Of a stretch of DNA of 6,790 nucleotides, positions 1-6,790 are shown one piece after another. Numbering within the stretch: position 1 is the first letter of the stretch; each line of letters opens with the position of its first letter. This stretch comes from an uncultured beta proteobacterium (lineage in GTDB: Bacteria > Pseudomonadota > Gammaproteobacteria > Burkholderiales > Burkholderiaceae_C). Below the pieces are notes generated by a model. That model ran no database searches. It saw only the letters and a program-made list of their open reading frames with translations, and had not been told where the DNA came from. The position numbers were made by a program, and so were the translations under genes. The DNA lies in assembly GCA_903870955.1 (NCBI GenBank), contig CAIQEX010000053.1:1-6790 (forward strand), in the 5' to 3' direction.

Positions 1-806
1 CCATGGAATTGCAGGGTTTGCAGGGAAAAAATGCCTCGGTCATCAAGCATATGCGCGTTCGCATTTCGCAGGAGCAGGCCGACTTTGATCTGGGTGGTGC
101 CAAGATCCATGCCGTGCGCTCGGTGCACCTCAAGCTATTGAAGGAAGTGTTTGGACTTTTAGGCTCCAAGACCATCAAGTCCGAGATGGTTCAACTGACA
201 GAAGCGCTGACGCAAAAAGGATTGAAACTGGGTGTAAAAAAGGCCTATGGAGAAACCTTCGAGCGCTTACGCACCAATTTTGAGACCGTGCTTGGCCTGG
301 CTGCCGAAATGCACGCTATGTTGACAGCCATGTTCAAGCAGCTCAACACCGAGTATGGTTTTTCGCTGCAGGCAATTGCTGCTCCCGATCTGGATTACTT
401 TGTCAAAGAACTTGAAATGGCACAGCGCAGCCACCTCCAGTATCTGGGGATCAGCAACGTGTTCAAGCTGGCGCAGCCCGAGTTTGCAGACCGCCTGGTG
501 CGGGCGCTTTACTCGCGTATTCGCACGGTGCACGAATCCGCTTTGAGCGAGGTGGAGTTCTGGAGCAAGTCCGCCGCAGCGCAACTCGACGCCCAACTGC
601 GTGAGCGCAGAAAGACATTTGCGCGCCGTATCGAGGCTATTGACCGTATTCAGCAGGCCGCAGGTGGCCTGGATGAGCGCATAAAAGAGATTGCCCAACA
701 GGAAATCGCGATCTCGCAAATGGAGAGCAAGTTAACCGAGTTGACCGCCCATTTGCTGCAGGTGCCACAACAGATTGAAACAGCGCTGGATCTGGAGATC
801 GCCTGA
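1..806 (+). CDS. Probable dynamin-like GTPase, C-terminal part (5' end outside window)
   Basis: The frame is open from the left edge, so the true start is probably upstream; an in-frame ATG at base 3 need not be the start. The visible 267 residues are almost wholly helical and charged, with no signal peptide or clear membrane segment. Residues about 195-255 are rich in Arg, Glu, Gln and Leu (RRKTFARRIEAIDRIQQ and on) and look like a coiled coil. The sequence resembles, from memory, the C-terminal stalk region of dynamin-family proteins encoded just before mutY in Comamonadaceae. No GTPase motifs (G1 GxxxxGKS, G3 DxPG) fall in the visible part; they would lie upstream. Family role: GTP-driven membrane remodelling, but no specific role is known to me here. 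The stop is TGA at 804-806, two bases before the mutY start, so the two are probably co-transcribed. Family call is moderate; that the gene is real is near certain. Confidence 0.65.
   Translation, partial: MELQGLQGKNASVIKHMRVRISQEQADFDLGGAKIHAVRSVHLKLLKEVFGLLGSKTIKSEMVQLTEALTQKGLKLGVKKAYGETFERLRTNFETVLGLAAEMHAMLTAMFKQLNTEYGFSLQAIAAPDLDYFVKELEMAQRSHLQYLGISNVFKLAQPEFADRLVRALYSRIRTVHESALSEVEFWSKSAAAQLDAQLRERRKTFARRIEAIDRIQQAAGGLDERIKEIAQQEIAISQMESKLTELTAHLLQVPQQIETALDLEIA
794..797 (+). promoter_or_regulatory. Shine-Dalgarno supporting the TTG start of mutY
   Basis: GGAG lies inside the last codons of the upstream gene, 11 bases before TTG at 809 but 23 bases before the first in-frame ATG at 821. 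The spacing favours the TTG start, although 11 bases is on the long side. Confidence 0.45.
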
Positions 807-808
807 CC

Positions 809-1879
809 TTGGATCAATCGATGGGCGACTTCGCCACCTTGGTGGTGCAGTGGCAAAAGACCCATGGCCGAAACCAACTGCCATGGCAAAACACCCGCGA
901 CCCTTATCGCGTCTGGTTGTCAGAGATCATGCTGCAGCAAACGCAAGTGGCTACAGTCAAGGCGTACTTTGCGCGCTTTCTGGCGCGTTGCCCTGACGTG
1001 GCTTCACTGGCCGCAGCCAGCCTGGACGAGGTGTTGGGTTTGTGGAGTGGTCTGGGTTATTACAGCCGAGCCCGCAATCTGCATCGCTGCGCCCAAGATG
1101 TCATGCAGTTGCATGGAGGGCGATTTCCCCAGGATGCCCAAACCCTTCAAACTTTGCCCGGCATCGGCCGCTCGACTGCGGCCGCAATAGCATCGCTGTG
1201 CTTTTCAGAACGCGTCGCGATACTGGATGCCAATGTCAAACGCGTCGTGACACGGGTGCAAGGTTTCGACGCGGATGTAGCTTTGGCAGCCAATGCACGT
1301 GCACTCTGGGACGTGGCGACTGCACTTTTGCCAGCGCCCAAACGGGCGGCGCAGGATATGGCGCGCTATACCCAGGGCATGATGGATTTGGGCGCCACGG
1401 TATGCACACCCAAGAAGCCCCAATGCGAACTATGTCCAGCGCAGCAACTGTGTGTGGCGGCCAAACTGGGTGAGCCGACGCGTTTCCCGGTGCGAAGCCG
1501 CAAACTCAAGCGCAGTAGCCAGGCGATCTGGATGCTCTGGGCGCAGACACGCAACGGGGCGGTCTGGTTGTCCCGTCGTCCAACGCCTGGCGTGTGGGCC
1601 GGACTTTACTGTCTACCTTTGTTTGACAGTGAACAGGATTTGCGCTTGGCACTCCCACCCGCGGCGCTGGAACATCTGCAATGCGAGCCAGCTTTTACCC
1701 ATGTGCTGACCCACAAGGACTTGCATCTGCACGCATGCCGGGTTGCACTGACGTCAAAAACTCTTCTGGATGGTGGACCAGGCAAAGAAGGAGGTGATGG
1801 GCGCTGGGTCAGTGCCGAGGAATGGCCGGGTTTGGGGTTGCCTGCACCGATTCGCAAAATGCTGTCGCGGGTGGACTAA
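809..1879 (+). CDS. mutY: A/G-specific adenine DNA glycosylase MutY
   Basis: MutY removes adenine mispaired with 8-oxoguanine (or G), preventing G:C to T:A transversions; it acts in the cytoplasm in the GO repair system. The 356 residues carry all expected landmarks: catalytic Glu39 in EIMLQQTQV, the GLGYY segment at 81-85, the helix-hairpin-helix LPGIGRSTA at 116-124 (Ser122 where bifunctional glycosylases have Lys), and catalytic Asp140 in ILDANVKR. The [4Fe-4S] ligands are Cys199, Cys206, Cys209 and Cys215 (C-x6-C-x2-C-x5-C). The C-terminal NUDIX-like 8-oxoG recognition domain, about 235-356, includes [11 protein letters not shown] and [13 protein letters not shown]. Length is typical of the family. 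The start is probably TTG at 809, with GGAG upstream; ATG at 821 (Met5) is the alternative and loses no domain. It follows the dynamin-like gene by 2 bases, and its TAA overlaps the convergent rapZ stop. Confidence 0.97.
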   Translation: MDQSMGDFATLVVQWQKTHGRNQLPWQNTRDPYRVWLSEIMLQQTQVATVKAYFARFLARCPDVASLAAASLDEVLGLWSGLGYYSRARNLHRCAQDVMQLHGGRFPQDAQTLQTLPGIGRSTAAAIASLCFSERVAILDANVKRVVTRVQGFDADVALAANARALWDVATALLPAPKRAAQDMARYTQGMMDLGATVCTPKKPQCELCPAQQLCVAAKLGEPTRFPVRSRKLKRSSQAIWMLWAQTRNGAVWLSRRPTPGVWAGLYCLPLFDSEQDLRLALPPAALEHLQCEPAFTHVLTHKDLHLHACRVALTSKTLLDGGPGKEGGDGRWVSAEEWPGLGLPAPIRKMLSRVD

Positions 1880-2796
1880 ATTTTCCTCGCGTCCATTTCG
1901 CGGTGGCGTTTGATAGTGGCCCAATGTGCGCTGAAGCGGTGTACCAGTTGTTCCACCAGATACACCGATCGGTGCTGCCCCCCGGTGCACCCAATGGCCA
2001 CGGTGACATAGCTGCGGTTGTCGCGTGCGAGGTCGGGCAACCAACTGTCCAGAAAGCGGGTGATCTGGCGCAGCATGCGCTGCACTTCGGCTTGCTCTTT
2101 TAGGAAGTCAATGACCGGCTGATCCTGCCCCGTCAGGTTCTTGAGTGCGGGCGCGTAATGCGGGTTGGGCAGCATGCGCACGTCAAACATAAAATCGGCA
2201 TCATTCGGCACACCGCGTTTGAAGGCAAAGGATTCGAACACCAGGGTGAGTTGCTCGCCGGGACTGGACACCAGACTTTTGACATAGCTTTGCAATTGCG
2301 CTGCACGGATCATGCTGGAGTCGATCACATGGGCCTGCTCGCGCAGGGCTTCCAGCAGTTTGCGCTCCAGTTCAATGGCTTCGATTAGCGCGCGCCGCTC
2401 GTCCTGATCGACCTCACCGGTAATCCTGAGTGACCCCGCAGCTGCCTGGGACAGCGGATGCTTGCGCCGTGTCTCGGAATAGCGGCGCATGAGTGTGTCG
2501 GTGGAAGCGTCCAGAAACAGGGGCTTGACCACAATGCCGCGCGCGCGCAGCACGTCCAATTGCTGAGGCACCTGGGGCAGCGTGGTGGCGCTGCGCACGT
2601 CCATGGCAATGGCGATCTGGTTGGCGTGGTGCTGGATCTCCAACTCTACAAAGGGCAACAGCAATTCAGGCGGCAGGTTGTCAACACAGTAAAACCCGGC
2701 GTCTTCCAGCGCGTGCAGTGCCACCGATTTGCCTGACCCCGACATGCCGGTGATCAGCACAATTTCCATCGGTTTTTCCGGCGGCTTGGCCGTCAT
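1876..2796 (-). CDS. rapZ: RNase adapter / nucleotide-binding protein RapZ (YvcJ family)
   Basis: RapZ binds nucleotides; in E. coli it delivers the sRNA GlmZ to RNase E and senses glucosamine-6-phosphate. Whether that sRNA circuit exists in this organism cannot be seen here. The 306-residue product has the P-loop GMSGSGKS at 17-24, followed by [12 protein letters not shown], a Walker B-like IAIAMDVRS at 61-69, and the conserved C-terminal domain with SFAFKRG (189-195), [18 protein letters not shown] (195-212) and [11 protein letters not shown] (268-278), the part that binds RNA and the sugar phosphate in E. coli. ATG at 2796 overlaps the recN stop as ATGA and has AAAGG 7 bases upstream. An internal ATG at 2769 (Met10), preceded by GGAAA, gives 297 residues, closer to E. 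coli's 284. Last gene of nadK-recN-rapZ; no rpoN, ptsN or hprK, its common neighbours, lies in the window. Confidence 0.95.
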   Translation of the reverse strand: MTAKPPEKPMEIVLITGMSGSGKSVALHALEDAGFYCVDNLPPELLLPFVELEIQHHANQIAIAMDVRSATTLPQVPQQLDVLRARGIVVKPLFLDASTDTLMRRYSETRRKHPLSQAAAGSLRITGEVDQDERRALIEAIELERKLLEALREQAHVIDSSMIRAAQLQSYVKSLVSSPGEQLTLVFESFAFKRGVPNDADFMFDVRMLPNPHYAPALKNLTGQDQPVIDFLKEQAEVQRMLRQITRFLDSWLPDLARDNRSYVTVAIGCTGGQHRSVYLVEQLVHRFSAHWATIKRHREMDARKI

Positions 2797-4442
2797 ATAC
2801 CGGCCTTTAGCATTTCTTTGGCGTGTGCCAGTGTGGTGCTGGAGAGCTTTTCTCCTCCCAGCATACGGGCGATCTCGCCCACCCGTTGTTCGCCTTGTAT
2901 CGCCGTAACGGTGCTAAGCGTGAGCTTGCCCTGCAGCTGTTTGGAAACCAGCATGTGGTGATCGGCACAGGCCGCTACTTGGGGCAAATGGGTGACGGCC
3001 AGCACTTGGCGGTCCATGCCGAGTTGGCGCATCAAGCGTCCAACGGTTTCGGCCACGGCCCCGCCAACGCCGGAGTCCACCTCATCAAATATCAGGGTTT
3101 GCGCCGTGCCCAACTGGCTGGTGGTGACGGCAATGGCCAGTGCCATCCGTGACAGTTCGCCACCGGAGGCCACCTTGCCAACCAGCCGTGGTGTGCTGCC
3201 CGCATGGCCTGCGACCAAAAACTGAACATCTTCCAGGCCACTTTGTTGTGGCTGCGCCAAGGGCTCCAATGCCACCACAAATTGACCGCCTTGCATGCCC
3301 AGGCCTTGCATGGCTTGGCTAATCGCCTGGGCCAGACGGGGCGCTGCCTTGTTGCGCTGGAGGGAGATGGATTTTGCTTCTGCCAAAAATGCAGCCTGTG
3401 CCTTGCGTTCGGCCATTTGCAGCCCCTGCAAGTCGGCCGCTGCATCCAACTGCGTGACCTCATCTCGCCAGCTCGCCAGCAAGGCTGGCAGTTCATCCGG
3501 TGTGCGCTTGTAGCGACGTGCCAGGGATATCCATAACGTCATTCGCGCATCCAGCTCAGCCAACCGCTCGGGGTCGAGCTCGGTGCGCCGCGCATAGACC
3601 CGCAGCGTGTGAGCCACGTCTTCAACCTGCGCAATGCTGGAGGCCAGCAGTGCGATCGGGTCGGAAAAATCAGGTTCCAAATGCGATTGGCTTTGCAATT
3701 GCTGAAGGGCGTTGTGCAGCGCCTGCAAGGCATTGCTGTCCGCGTCCTCCAGAAGATCGACGCCGGCCTGAGCAGCATCCATAAGCGCCTGTCCGTTGGC
3801 CAAGCGGCTGTGACTGGCATTCAGTTCAGGCCATTCGTTCGGCGCCGGGTTGAGCTTTTCCAGTTCGCCTATTTGCCATGCCAGGCGTTCCCGTTCGCGC
3901 TGCAATGAATCCTGTGCCTGGGTTGCCTTTTGCAGAGCCGCCTGCGCGTCGCGCCAGCCGCTCCATAGCTGGCTCAGGGTTTGCGTGGAAAGTTGGGCGT
4001 AGGCGTCCAGCAAACCGCGGATGGCCTCCGGGCGCGTCAGGCTTTGCCAGGCGTGCTGGCCATGAATGTCGATCAATTGCTCACCAATGTTGCGCAACTG
4101 CTGCGCGGTGGCGGGGCTGCCGTTGACCCAGGCGCGGCTTTTTCCCTGTGTATCCACGGTGCGGCGCAGCAGCAAACTGTCTCCGGCATCAAAACCCGCT
4201 TCCTCCAGCAAAGCTTTAAGCGTGGGTGCGCTGTCAAATTCGGCACTGACTTCGGTACGTGCAGCTCCTTCGCGGATCACACCCACGTCGGCGCGGGCGC
4301 CTGTGACCAGTTGCAAGGCATCCACCAGAATGGATTTGCCAGCCCCGGTTTCGCCTGTCAGAACGGTAAAACCGCGCTCCAAGTCGAGCTCCAGCTCACC
4401 GATGATGACAAAATCCCGCAGGACGATTCGCTTCAATGCCAT
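2793..4442 (-). CDS. recN: DNA double-strand-break repair ATPase RecN
   Basis: RecN is a cytoplasmic SMC-like ATPase acting early in recombinational repair of double-strand breaks, by cohesin-like tethering of DNA with RecA. The 549 residues show a split ABC ATPase: N-terminal Walker A GETGAGKS at 30-37, [12 protein letters not shown] at 124-135, a Gln/Glu/Arg-rich helical middle (about 155-380) forming the short coiled-coil arm, then the ABC signature VASGGELSR at 424-432, Walker [14 protein letters not shown] at 449-461 and switch histidine His485 in [10 protein letters not shown]. Length matches E. coli RecN (about 550). ATG at 4442 has AAGGAG upstream, set in the end of nadK. It lies 3 bases after the nadK stop and overlaps the rapZ start, so it is the middle gene of a coupled operon. 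No CTG-N10-CAG LexA-type box was seen next to it or before nadK, unlike E. coli recN, which is strongly SOS-induced. Confidence 0.98.
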   Translation of the reverse strand: MALKRIVLRDFVIIGELELDLERGFTVLTGETGAGKSILVDALQLVTGARADVGVIREGAARTEVSAEFDSAPTLKALLEEAGFDAGDSLLLRRTVDTQGKSRAWVNGSPATAQQLRNIGEQLIDIHGQHAWQSLTRPEAIRGLLDAYAQLSTQTLSQLWSGWRDAQAALQKATQAQDSLQRERERLAWQIGELEKLNPAPNEWPELNASHSRLANGQALMDAAQAGVDLLEDADSNALQALHNALQQLQSQSHLEPDFSDPIALLASSIAQVEDVAHTLRVYARRTELDPERLAELDARMTLWISLARRYKRTPDELPALLASWRDEVTQLDAAADLQGLQMAERKAQAAFLAEAKSISLQRNKAAPRLAQAISQAMQGLGMQGGQFVVALEPLAQPQQSGLEDVQFLVAGHAGSTPRLVGKVASGGELSRMALAIAVTTSQLGTAQTLIFDEVDSGVGGAVAETVGRLMRQLGMDRQVLAVTHLPQVAACADHHMLVSKQLQGKLTLSTVTAIQGEQRVGEIARMLGGEKLSSTTLAHAKEMLKAGI

Positions 4443-4445
4443 GGT

Positions 4446-5348
4446 TTACACGACTCCTTCATTCCAGTGCATTTTTTGCCGCAAGGTATCAAAGTAGGAC
4501 CAGCCTTTGGGATGCAAAAACCGCACCTTGTGCTCCGAGCGCGTCACCACGATACGGTCACCGTGCATGAGTGAGGCCAGACTTTGGGTGTCAAAACTGG
4601 CGCTGGCATCGCGCCCAGCGACGATTTCAATGGCGATTTCGCCAGCGCTGGTCAGCACCAGGGGTCGGTTAGACAGCGTGTGCGGCGCAATCGGCACGAT
4701 CACCCAGCCATCGATGGAGGGGTGCAGCAGGGGGCCACCCGCCGAGAGGGAGTAAGCGGTGGAGCCTGTCGGCGATGCGATGATCAGGCCATCGGCACGC
4801 TGGTTGGCCACGAAATGTCCGTCAACCTCCACCCGCAGTTCCACCATGCCGGAACTGGCACCGCGGTTGACAACAACGTCATTCATGGCAAGCGCGCTGA
4901 ATACGCAATGGCCATCCCGCAATACACGCCCCAACATCAGGCTGCGCTGGTCTTCCTCATACTCGCCAGCCAGCATGGGTTCCAGAACCGTCTGGTATTG
5001 GCCTAGAGGGATGTCGGTCATGAAGCCCAAGCGGCCCTGGTTGATGCCAATCAGTGGCACCTTGAATTTAGCCATTTGGCGACATACGCCGAGCATGGTG
5101 CCGTCGCCACCCACCACCAGACATAAATCAGACTGCGACCCAATGCTGTCCACATCCAGTGTGTTAAAGCCACCCATGCCCATATTTGACGCGGTATCAG
5201 CTTCCAGAATGACATCGCAGCCTCGGTCCATCAGGAAGTCTGCGATCTCCTCCAGCGCCTGACGCGAATGTGCGCCAGCCGGGCCCGAAATGGTGCTCTG
5301 GTATTTGCCGATGAGTGCGACTTGCTTAAATTGAGACTGCGTCTTCAT
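4446..5348 (-). CDS. nadK: NAD kinase (ATP/polyphosphate-dependent)
   Basis: NadK phosphorylates NAD+ to NADP+, the sole route to the NADP(H) pool; it is cytoplasmic and usually essential. The 300-residue product contains the hallmark GGDGT at 80-84, [12 protein letters not shown] at 102-113, the NAD-contacting ND pair at Asn156-Asp157 (MNDVVV), and the glycine-rich [14 protein letters not shown] at 193-206. Length is normal for the family. The chosen start is ATG at 5348; an in-frame TTG at 5354 would add only two residues. Neither has a recognisable Shine-Dalgarno, and a TTTAAT hexamer ends six bases before the ATG, compatible with a leaderless mRNA. It is the first gene of the nadK-recN-rapZ operon and divergent from hrcA. 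I recall nadK next to hrcA in other Burkholderiales. Confidence 0.97.
   Translation of the reverse strand: MKTQSQFKQVALIGKYQSTISGPAGAHSRQALEEIADFLMDRGCDVILEADTASNMGMGGFNTLDVDSIGSQSDLCLVVGGDGTMLGVCRQMAKFKVPLIGINQGRLGFMTDIPLGQYQTVLEPMLAGEYEEDQRSLMLGRVLRDGHCVFSALAMNDVVVNRGASSGMVELRVEVDGHFVANQRADGLIIASPTGSTAYSLSAGGPLLHPSIDGWVIVPIAPHTLSNRPLVLTSAGEIAIEIVAGRDASASFDTQSLASLMHGDRIVVTRSEHKVRFLHPKGWSYFDTLRQKMHWNEGVV
4454..4459 (-). promoter_or_regulatory. Shine-Dalgarno of recN inside the 3' end of nadK
   Basis: AAGGAG on the minus strand lies 11 bases before the recN ATG and within the last codons of nadK. With the 3-base gap between the genes, it suggests that ribosomes finishing nadK load recN. Confidence 0.6.
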
Positions 5349-5354
5349 TGGCAA

Positions 5355-5363
5355 ATTAAATCA
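5355..5363 (-). promoter_or_regulatory. Candidate extended -10 promoter element for nadK
   Basis: On the minus strand the sequence reads TGATTTAAT: a TGn extension joined to TTTAAT, which matches TATAAT at 5 of 6 positions. Exactly six bases (TTGCCA) separate it from the nadK ATG, so transcription would be expected to begin at or next to the A of the start codon. No convincing -35 hexamer is visible at 16-18 bases, as is tolerated for extended -10 promoters. The functional reading is inferred. Confidence 0.45.
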
Positions 5364-5364
5364 C

Positions 5365-5370
5365 TAAAAT
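5365..5370 (+). promoter_or_regulatory. Candidate -10 element for hrcA
   Basis: TAAAAT matches TATAAT at 5 of 6 positions and ends six bases before the hrcA ATG at 5377, again placing the expected +1 at the start codon. Hexamers 15-18 bases upstream (around 5341-5349) match TTGACA poorly, so this is weaker than the nadK candidate. A TTGAGA at 5331-5336 is a good -35 match but too far away (28 bases) to pair with it. Confidence 0.35.
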
Positions 5371-5376
5371 GTGCAC

Positions 5377-6381
5377 ATGCTAGATGACCGTTCCAAGATG
5401 TTGCTCAAAGCGCTAGTAGAGCGCTACATTGCCGACGGGCAACCGGTGGGCAGCAGGACTTTGTCCAAGGCCTCGGGGCTGGAACTTTCGCCAGCAACCA
5501 TACGCAATGTCATGTCCGATCTGGAAGATTTGGGCCTGATTGTCAGTCCGCACACTTCTGCAGGTCGTATTCCAACCGCGCGCGGATATCGGCTTTTTGT
5601 AGACACCATGTTGACGGTGCAGCCTACGCAGTATTCCAGCCACAGCCTGGCCCCCGACCAACCGCAAAAGGTGATCACCAGTGCGGCCAATTTGTTGTCC
5701 AGCCTTTCGCAGTTCGTGGGCGTGGTGATAACGCCCCGGCGTTCCTCTGCTTTTCGCCACATGGAATTTTTGCGACTTTCAGAGAGGCGCCTGCTGGTCA
5801 TCATCGTCTCGCCTGAGGGAGATGTCCAAAACCGTGTCATCTATACCGAGGTGGATTACACCCAGGCCCAATTGATTGAGGCGGCCAACTTCCTCAACAG
5901 CAACTATGTGGGGCTGGATATCGACCAGGTGCGGGGTCGCCTGCAGGTTGAGGTGGAAAGCCTGCGTTCTGAGATCGCAGCACTGATGCAGGCTGCCGTT
6001 AACGTCAGCTCCGAGGCCATCAGTGATACCGAGGATGAGGTGGTGATTGCGGGGGAACGCAATTTACTGTCGGTGTCTGACTTCTCCAGCGACATGGGCC
6101 ATTTGCGCCGTGCCTTTGACCTGTTTGAGCAAAAAGCGCAACTCATGCGACTTCTGGACATCGCCGGGCAGGCCGAGGGCGTGCGAATCTTTATCGGTGG
6201 GGAAAGCCAGGTTGTGCCCTTTGAAGATCTGTCTATCGTGAGCAGTCCCTATGAGGTGGACGGCAAAATTGTAGGTACTCTGGGGGTGATTGGCCCTACA
6301 CGCATGGCTTACGACCGTATGATTCAGATTGTGGATATCACGTCCAAACTGATGAGCAACGCATTAAGCCACCACAAGTAG
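5377..6381 (+). CDS. hrcA: Heat-inducible transcription repressor HrcA
   Basis: HrcA represses chaperone operons (groESL, and dnaK in many bacteria) by binding CIRCE inverted repeats; GroEL keeps it active and heat relieves repression. The 334-residue product has the N-terminal winged-helix domain: [20 protein letters not shown] and on at about 24-55, then the family signature [19 protein letters not shown] at 58-76. A central dimerisation region follows, with GERNLL at 226-231 and FIGGES at 272-277, and the GAF-like core ends in [11 protein letters not shown] at 305-315. Length is normal (about 335-350). ATG at 5377 gives the MLDDR N-terminus I recall for Comamonadaceae HrcA; GTG at 5371 would add Met-His. 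Neither start has a Shine-Dalgarno. No CIRCE (TTAGCACTC-N9-GAGTGCTAA) is visible upstream, so autorepression through a canonical site is not supported. No groESL, grpE or dnaK gene lies in the window; its targets are presumably elsewhere. Confidence 0.97.
   Translation: MLDDRSKMLLKALVERYIADGQPVGSRTLSKASGLELSPATIRNVMSDLEDLGLIVSPHTSAGRIPTARGYRLFVDTMLTVQPTQYSSHSLAPDQPQKVITSAANLLSSLSQFVGVVITPRRSSAFRHMEFLRLSERRLLVIIVSPEGDVQNRVIYTEVDYTQAQLIEAANFLNSNYVGLDIDQVRGRLQVEVESLRSEIAALMQAAVNVSSEAISDTEDEVVIAGERNLLSVSDFSSDMGHLRRAFDLFEQKAQLMRLLDIAGQAEGVRIFIGGESQVVPFEDLSIVSSPYEVDGKIVGTLGVIGPTRMAYDRMIQIVDITSKLMSNALSHHK
5409..5426 (+). repeat. AGCGCTA direct repeat, 11-base period, early in hrcA
   Basis: AGCGCTA occurs at 5409-5415 and 5420-5426. 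Because AGCGCT is its own reverse complement, the pair is also an inverted repeat with a 5-base loop and could form a 6-bp hairpin. It lies 32 bases after the hrcA ATG, inside codons for the conserved KALVERY segment. The repeat is seen directly; any function is speculative. Confidence 0.4.
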
Positions 6382-6420
6382 TGGCGCGTAGGCTCTTTAG
6401 CCCAAAATTCATTTCAGGTA

Positions 6421-6424
6421 GAGG
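6421..6424 (+). promoter_or_regulatory. Shine-Dalgarno of the downstream unrecognised gene
   Basis: GAGG lies six bases before the ATG at 6431, a normal spacing that fixes this start. It contrasts with nadK and hrcA, which lack such a site. Confidence 0.6.
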
Positions 6425-6430
6425 CAAAGC

Positions 6431-6790
6431 ATGATTAGCGAACACCCAGACTTTCTTTTGGTAAAGGCCACGTTCCCGATGTTTGGCTCCAACATCCAGC
6501 GTCTGTGGGGAAACAAAGAGTTTGTCACCTATATGAAAGATCTGGTGAGTGCCGCACAAGGTGGTACCAAAACCGGATTTCCAAAAGATGTTCTGGAGGC
6601 ATTGCAGCGGTTAGAGGCATTGCATGATCAGGAATTCAGCGGTATGCAACCGCATATGGACAGCAACGAAGACTACAAGACGGTTTGTCTGAACTTTCCC
6701 GCGATTGGCGAAAAACTCAGCGCCTATTGGGGGCGAAAGGAATTTGGCCCCTTCATGACCGGTCTTCTGCACGACAACCGGGGCGACAAC
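6431..6790 (+). CDS. Unrecognised protein with internal 74-residue repeat (3' end outside window)
   Basis: I do not recognise this gene by name and assign no function. ATG at 6431, with GAGG six bases upstream, opens a frame of 120 codons with no stop before the window edge. The product is hydrophilic, with no signal peptide or membrane segment, so probably cytoplasmic. It contains two copies of one motif at a constant 74-residue offset with no gaps: copy 1 about residues 7-39 and copy 2 about 81-113. Shared residues include Phe15-Pro16/Phe89-Pro90, Gly19/Gly93, Trp26-Gly27/Trp100-Gly101, Lys29-Glu30-Phe31/Lys103-Glu104-Phe105, Met35/Met109 and Leu38/Leu112, with Tyr34/Phe108 and Ile22/Leu96 similar. 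Between them lies TGFPKDVLEALQRLEALHD, with an amphipathic helix; the FP-WG-GFP pattern vaguely recalls small betaproteobacterial hypothetical proteins. It starts 49 bases after hrcA, on the same strand, and could be co-transcribed with it. Confidence 0.8.
   Translation, partial: MISEHPDFLLVKATFPMFGSNIQRLWGNKEFVTYMKDLVSAAQGGTKTGFPKDVLEALQRLEALHDQEFSGMQPHMDSNEDYKTVCLNFPAIGEKLSAYWGRKEFGPFMTGLLHDNRGDN

Noticed and set aside
267..719. A 150-codon open frame on the minus strand, opposite the dynamin-like gene.
   Set aside because: The plus-strand frame is continuous and protein-like throughout; the antisense product is a low-quality mix of Cys, His and Leu with no family resemblance.
2536..2545. 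Run of alternating GC dinucleotides within rapZ, considered as a simple-sequence repeat.
   Set aside because: Too short to be a meaningful repeat and explained by Ala/Arg codons in the coding frame.
3981..4574. A 197-codon open frame on the plus strand, antisense to recN and nadK.
   Set aside because: It lies wholly opposite two clearly conserved genes, its product has no recognisable motif, and long antisense frames are common opposite GC-biased codons.
4642..4661. Palindromic CCAGCGCTGG overlapping CTGGT-CAGC-ACCAG, considered as a LexA or other operator.
   Set aside because: It lies within conserved nadK codons, the CTG to CAG spacing is 8 rather than 10, and short palindromes like this are expected in GC-rich coding DNA.
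5313..5318. GAGTGC, resembling the core of a CIRCE half-site, within the first codons of nadK and near the hrcA start.
   Set aside because: Only a partial half-site; no TTAGCACTC partner is present at the required 9-base spacing, and the bases encode conserved NadK residues.
5331..5336. TTGAGA, a 5 of 6 match to a -35 hexamer upstream of hrcA.
   Set aside because: At 16-18 bases downstream the available hexamers match TATAAT at only about 3 of 6 positions, and the good -10 candidate is 28 bases away.
6391..6402. GGCT-CTTT-AGCC, a small inverted repeat just after hrcA, considered as a terminator.
   Set aside because: The stem is only 4 bp and no T run follows, so it does not meet the pattern of an intrinsic terminator.

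Overview
The window looks like ordinary chromosome from a betaproteobacterium of the order Burkholderiales, most likely family Comamonadaceae (Rhodoferax/Polaromonas-like). The basis is recalled protein similarity (HrcA, NadK, RapZ and RecN all read like Comamonadaceae versions), a moderately GC-rich composition and the gene order. No mobile element, RNA gene, CRISPR array or phage gene was seen. Seven coding regions fill almost all of the sequence; the two at the edges are cut by the window.

Layout. (1) Bases 1-1879, plus strand: the 3' end of a probable dynamin-like GTPase gene, then mutY two bases after its stop. (2) Bases 1876-5348, minus strand: a tight nadK-recN-rapZ operon (3-base gap, then an ATGA stop/start overlap) whose last gene meets mutY tail to tail with overlapping stop codons. 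(3) Bases 5377-6381, plus strand: hrcA, divergent from nadK with only 28 bases between the two ATG codons. (4) Bases 6431-6790, plus strand: the start of an unrecognised gene that runs off the window.

Functions. MutY (adenine glycosylase for A:8-oxoG mispairs) and RecN (SMC-like double-strand-break repair ATPase) are genome-maintenance proteins. NadK makes NADP+, RapZ is a nucleotide-binding RNase-adapter family protein, and HrcA is the CIRCE-binding heat-shock repressor. The genes have different roles; the compact packing is the main architectural feature.

Most worth a second look. First, the nadK/hrcA divergent spacer lacks a Shine-Dalgarno sequence on either side and carries a -10-like hexamer exactly six bases before each ATG, which suggests two back-to-back leaderless promoters. 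Second, the unrecognised downstream protein contains an ungapped internal repeat with a 74-residue period built around an FP-x2-G-x6-WG-x-KEF motif. Both were read by eye and need computational or experimental checks.
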